This document shows, one piece after another, positions 6,426-7,999 of a stretch of DNA of 7,999 nt. A program made the translations under genes and the position numbers. The notes below the pieces were generated by a model. That model had not been told where the DNA came from, made no database searches, and saw nothing but the letters and a program-made list of their open reading frames with translations. Source of the DNA: an uncultured Acidobacteriota bacterium (GTDB taxonomy: Bacteria; Acidobacteriota; Thermoanaerobaculia; UBA5066). Location of the stretch: the NCBI GenBank assembly GCA_937902605.1, contig CALFNC010000141.1:1-7999 (forward strand), read 5' to 3'. How positions within the stretch are numbered: position 1 is the stretch's first letter; the number at the start of each line of letters is the position of its first letter.

Positions 6426-7369
6426 ACCGACCCGCCCCAGCGCCGGACACTCCGGCCACCCGCCAGGCTCGGGTGGTCTCGTCGCTGGCTCACCACTTGT
6501 TGCCGGTCTGGTTCCCGGTCTTCCGGCAGCTGGCGAAGACGGTTTCGCCCGAATGGCTCGGCCGACTCTCCTCGGCCACGGTGGAGCGCGCCATGTGGCG
6601 GCGGACACGCGTTCGCGAGGCGATCCTGGAGAATCTCTCGAGGGTCCTGGAGCTCCCGCCCTCCTCCGCGATTGTGGAAGAGACAGGCCTTGCCATGCTC
6701 TCGAACCACTCCCGTCTCTGGATCGATTTCCTCCGGTACGCCGACCGCGGCGATATCGACCCCGCAGCCCTGATCTCGCTTCAGGAGGGAACCCACCTCC
6801 TACATGAAGTCCACGACGCGGGACGCGGGGGGATCCTCCTGACGGCGCACGTCGGGAACTTCGAGCTCGGTGGCTTCCTCCTCCGAGAATTCGGCTTCCG
6901 CGTGGCGGCCGTCTACCGCCCGGACCCCTCCCCCGTCGTCGAGCGGCACCGAGTCGAGGCGCGGCGGTCGGTCGGCGTGGAGGGCATTCCCGTCACGTCG
7001 TCCGCGCTCTCGTTCATCTCGGTCTTGAGGGCGCTCGAGGAAAACGTCCTGGTCGCGATGCAAGGGGACCGCGACATCTCGGGAACCGGAAGGCGGCTCC
7101 CCTTCTTCGGCGAGACCGCCTCGTTCCCGATTGGCCCGTTCCGGCTCTCGGCCGCGTCCGGAGCTCCGTTACTGCCCGTCTTCGTCCTGGCCGACGGCAA
7201 CGGCCGCTACAAGACGATCGTGAAGCCTCCGATTCCCGTGGAGGGCTGCGGCCGCGAGTCGCGGGACGAGGCGATCGCCGCCTCGATGAAAACCTTCGTC
7301 ACTCTTCTGGAGGAGACGATTCGGGCCCACCCCGCGCAGTGGTACCAGTTCACCCCCTTCTGGGAGTGA
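6422..7369 (+). CDS. LpxL/HtrB-family lipid acyltransferase
   Basis: This is a 315-aa member of the bacterial lipid A acyltransferase family (LpxL/LpxM/HtrB; lysophospholipid acyltransferase superfamily). It transfers an acyl chain from acyl-ACP or acyl-CoA to a membrane lipid at the inner face of the inner membrane. The catalytic HxxxxE motif is present as TAHVGNFELGG, with His143 and Glu148. Downstream are VYRPDPSPVVERHR, MQGDRD (213-218), RRLPFFGETASFPIGPFRLS and SGAPLLPVFV, the usual order of acceptor-binding blocks, and the C-terminal HPAQWYQFTPFW. The N-terminus has an amphipathic stretch (LAHHLLPVWFPVFRQLA) and no strong separate TM helix. The acceptor could be lipid A, but the GDRD...PFFG pattern also occurs in family members outside lipid A synthesis, including those in aryl-polyene-type clusters. 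The start is ATG 6422, overlapping a possible tiny leader frame. Its 3' end overlaps the convergent ketosynthase-like gene by 20 bp. Confidence 0.88.
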   Translation: MNRPAPAPDTPATRQARVVSSLAHHLLPVWFPVFRQLAKTVSPEWLGRLSSATVERAMWRRTRVREAILENLSRVLELPPSSAIVEETGLAMLSNHSRLWIDFLRYADRGDIDPAALISLQEGTHLLHEVHDAGRGGILLTAHVGNFELGGFLLREFGFRVAAVYRPDPSPVVERHRVEARRSVGVEGIPVTSSALSFISVLRALEENVLVAMQGDRDISGTGRRLPFFGETASFPIGPFRLSAASGAPLLPVFVLADGNGRYKTIVKPPIPVEGCGRESRDEAIAASMKTFVTLLEETIRAHPAQWYQFTPFWE

Positions 7370-7954
7370 CGAACGCGAGGAGGGTGACCGGGCCGGCTGG
7401 GTCGCGGCTCCCGACCAGGGCGCTTCCCGTCCGCTTCTTCCGCATCTCCTGGACCGCGAGGACCGCGGCAACCGCACCGGCGGCACCGTACAGCTCTCCG
7501 GTCTCAGCCGCGACGTGCCGGCAGGGCCAGGCCGAGAACATTCCGTCAACGTCCGGCGTGGCGGCCAGGAGGAGGGGCCGTTCCTTTCCTTCGAATGCCT
7601 CGTCGATCCAGGAGGCCGTCCTCCGCGCCGCTTCGGAAGGGTCGGGCTCGAAAAACCGGGTCGCCGAAGCCAGGAGGATGTCGTCGGTCTCGGCGTTCGC
7701 CCGGGCGGGCGCTAAGACCAGTGCCGCTCCCGCGTCCCTCGGCGCGCCCGCCGATGTGCCCTTCCCAGGAAGCTCCTGCTCCCACCACTCCACCATCTTC
7801 GGGTGGATTCCCTCGGCTCCCCCCGCGACCACGGCCGCGGCCCGGCCGGCTCGCACGAGCTCCGCGCCCCGAAGGATCGCGTCAGCCCCGCCGGTCCGGC
7901 CCGAAGCGATGGTCTCGGACGGCCCGCCCAGCCCCCAGGCGATGGCGAGCTCTC
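7350..7954 (-). CDS. Beta-ketoacyl-synthase-like protein lacking catalytic residues (5' end cut off by adapter)
   Basis: The frame is open from the end of genomic sequence (7954) to TGA at 7350-7352, giving the C-terminal 200 residues. It starts in mid-domain: AWGLGGPSETIASGRTGG, then AELVRAGRAAAVVAGGAEGI, the usual thiolase-fold stretch around and after the nucleophile. Near the end is TGELYGAAGAVAAVLAVQEM, equivalent to TGHLLGAAGAV of FabF. Compared with E. coli FabF, the nucleophile Cys163 is replaced (ASGRTG instead of ACATG). The segment that carries His303 is missing in a stretch about 40 residues shorter. Lys335 and His340 align with Ala and Glu. It is therefore unlikely to condense acyl chains. 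Such pseudo-ketosynthases act as chain-length-factor-like partners in type II polyketide and aryl polyene systems; that role here is inference. The GTG at 7856 is not the true start because coding continues upstream of it. Confidence 0.72.
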
Positions 7955-7999
7955 AGATCGGAAGAGCACACGTCTGAACTCCAGTCACGCCAATATCTC
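7955..7999 (+). other. Illumina TruSeq adapter with index GCCAAT (sequencing artefact)
   Basis: Bases 7955-7988 match the 34-base TruSeq read-1 3' adapter exactly; it begins AGATCGGAAGAGCACACG and ends CTCCAGTCAC. Bases 7989-7994 are GCCAAT, the TruSeq index 6 barcode, and 7995-7999 (ATCTC) begin the constant sequence after the index. This is not organism DNA. Reading frames crossing it are artefacts; the plus-strand translation gives the familiar QIGRAHV tail. The contig should be trimmed at 7954. Confidence 0.98.

Noticed and set aside
7712..7969. 85-codon minus-strand frame starting at 7969
   Set aside because: Its start codon lies inside the adapter, and it is out of frame with the recognisable ketosynthase-like protein.
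7339..7977. 212-codon plus-strand frame ending in QIGRAHV
   Set aside because: It runs into the Illumina adapter, and the tail is the known adapter translation. The minus-strand ketosynthase-like frame explains the same DNA.

Overview
The window is 7,999 bp of GC-rich DNA, roughly two-thirds G+C by eye. It comes from a Gram-negative (diderm) bacterium: it has an OmpA-type peptidoglycan-binding domain and an LpxL/HtrB-type lipid acyltransferase. GTG and TTG starts are common. Gene content and style would fit an uncultured Acidobacteriota-like or deltaproteobacterial-type lineage, but no marker here fixes the phylum. The last 45 bases are not genomic. They are an Illumina TruSeq adapter plus index, so this is the end of a short-read contig.

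Layout, left to right. (1) 1-450 (+): the C-terminal part of an OmpA-family protein with a Pro/Glu/Ala-rich linker, open at the left edge. (2) 451-675: a strong GC hairpin and a textbook intrinsic terminator. (3) About 676-1719 (+): an AI-2E family (UPF0118) multi-pass transporter whose true start is unclear, because the longest reading frame runs back through both hairpins. (4) 1765-6356 (-): a compact co-directional block, transcribed leftwards: glcD-like FAD oxidase, gatB, ftsE, ftsX. The gaps are 14-77 bp, then 1 bp, then a 4-bp stop/start overlap. (5) 6357-6421: a 65-bp divergent promoter region with a possible 8-codon leader peptide. (6) 6422-7369 (+): an LpxL/HtrB-like acyltransferase. 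(7) 7350-7954 (-): the C-terminal part of a beta-ketoacyl-synthase-like protein that lacks the catalytic residues. It overlaps gene 6 tail to tail by 20 bp and is cut off by the adapter.

The functions are mainly housekeeping: tRNA-dependent Asn/Gln formation (GatB), the division ABC complex FtsEX, 2-hydroxyacid oxidation and envelope biology. The most unusual biology is at the right end, where a lipid-A-type acyltransferase sits beside a degenerate ketosynthase. That pairing recalls aryl-polyene-like or other type II fatty acid/polyketide-derived envelope lipid loci, but the rest of any such locus would lie beyond the contig end. I see no CRISPR array, tRNA, rRNA, insertion sequence or phage gene, and no gene-free stretch longer than 300 bases.
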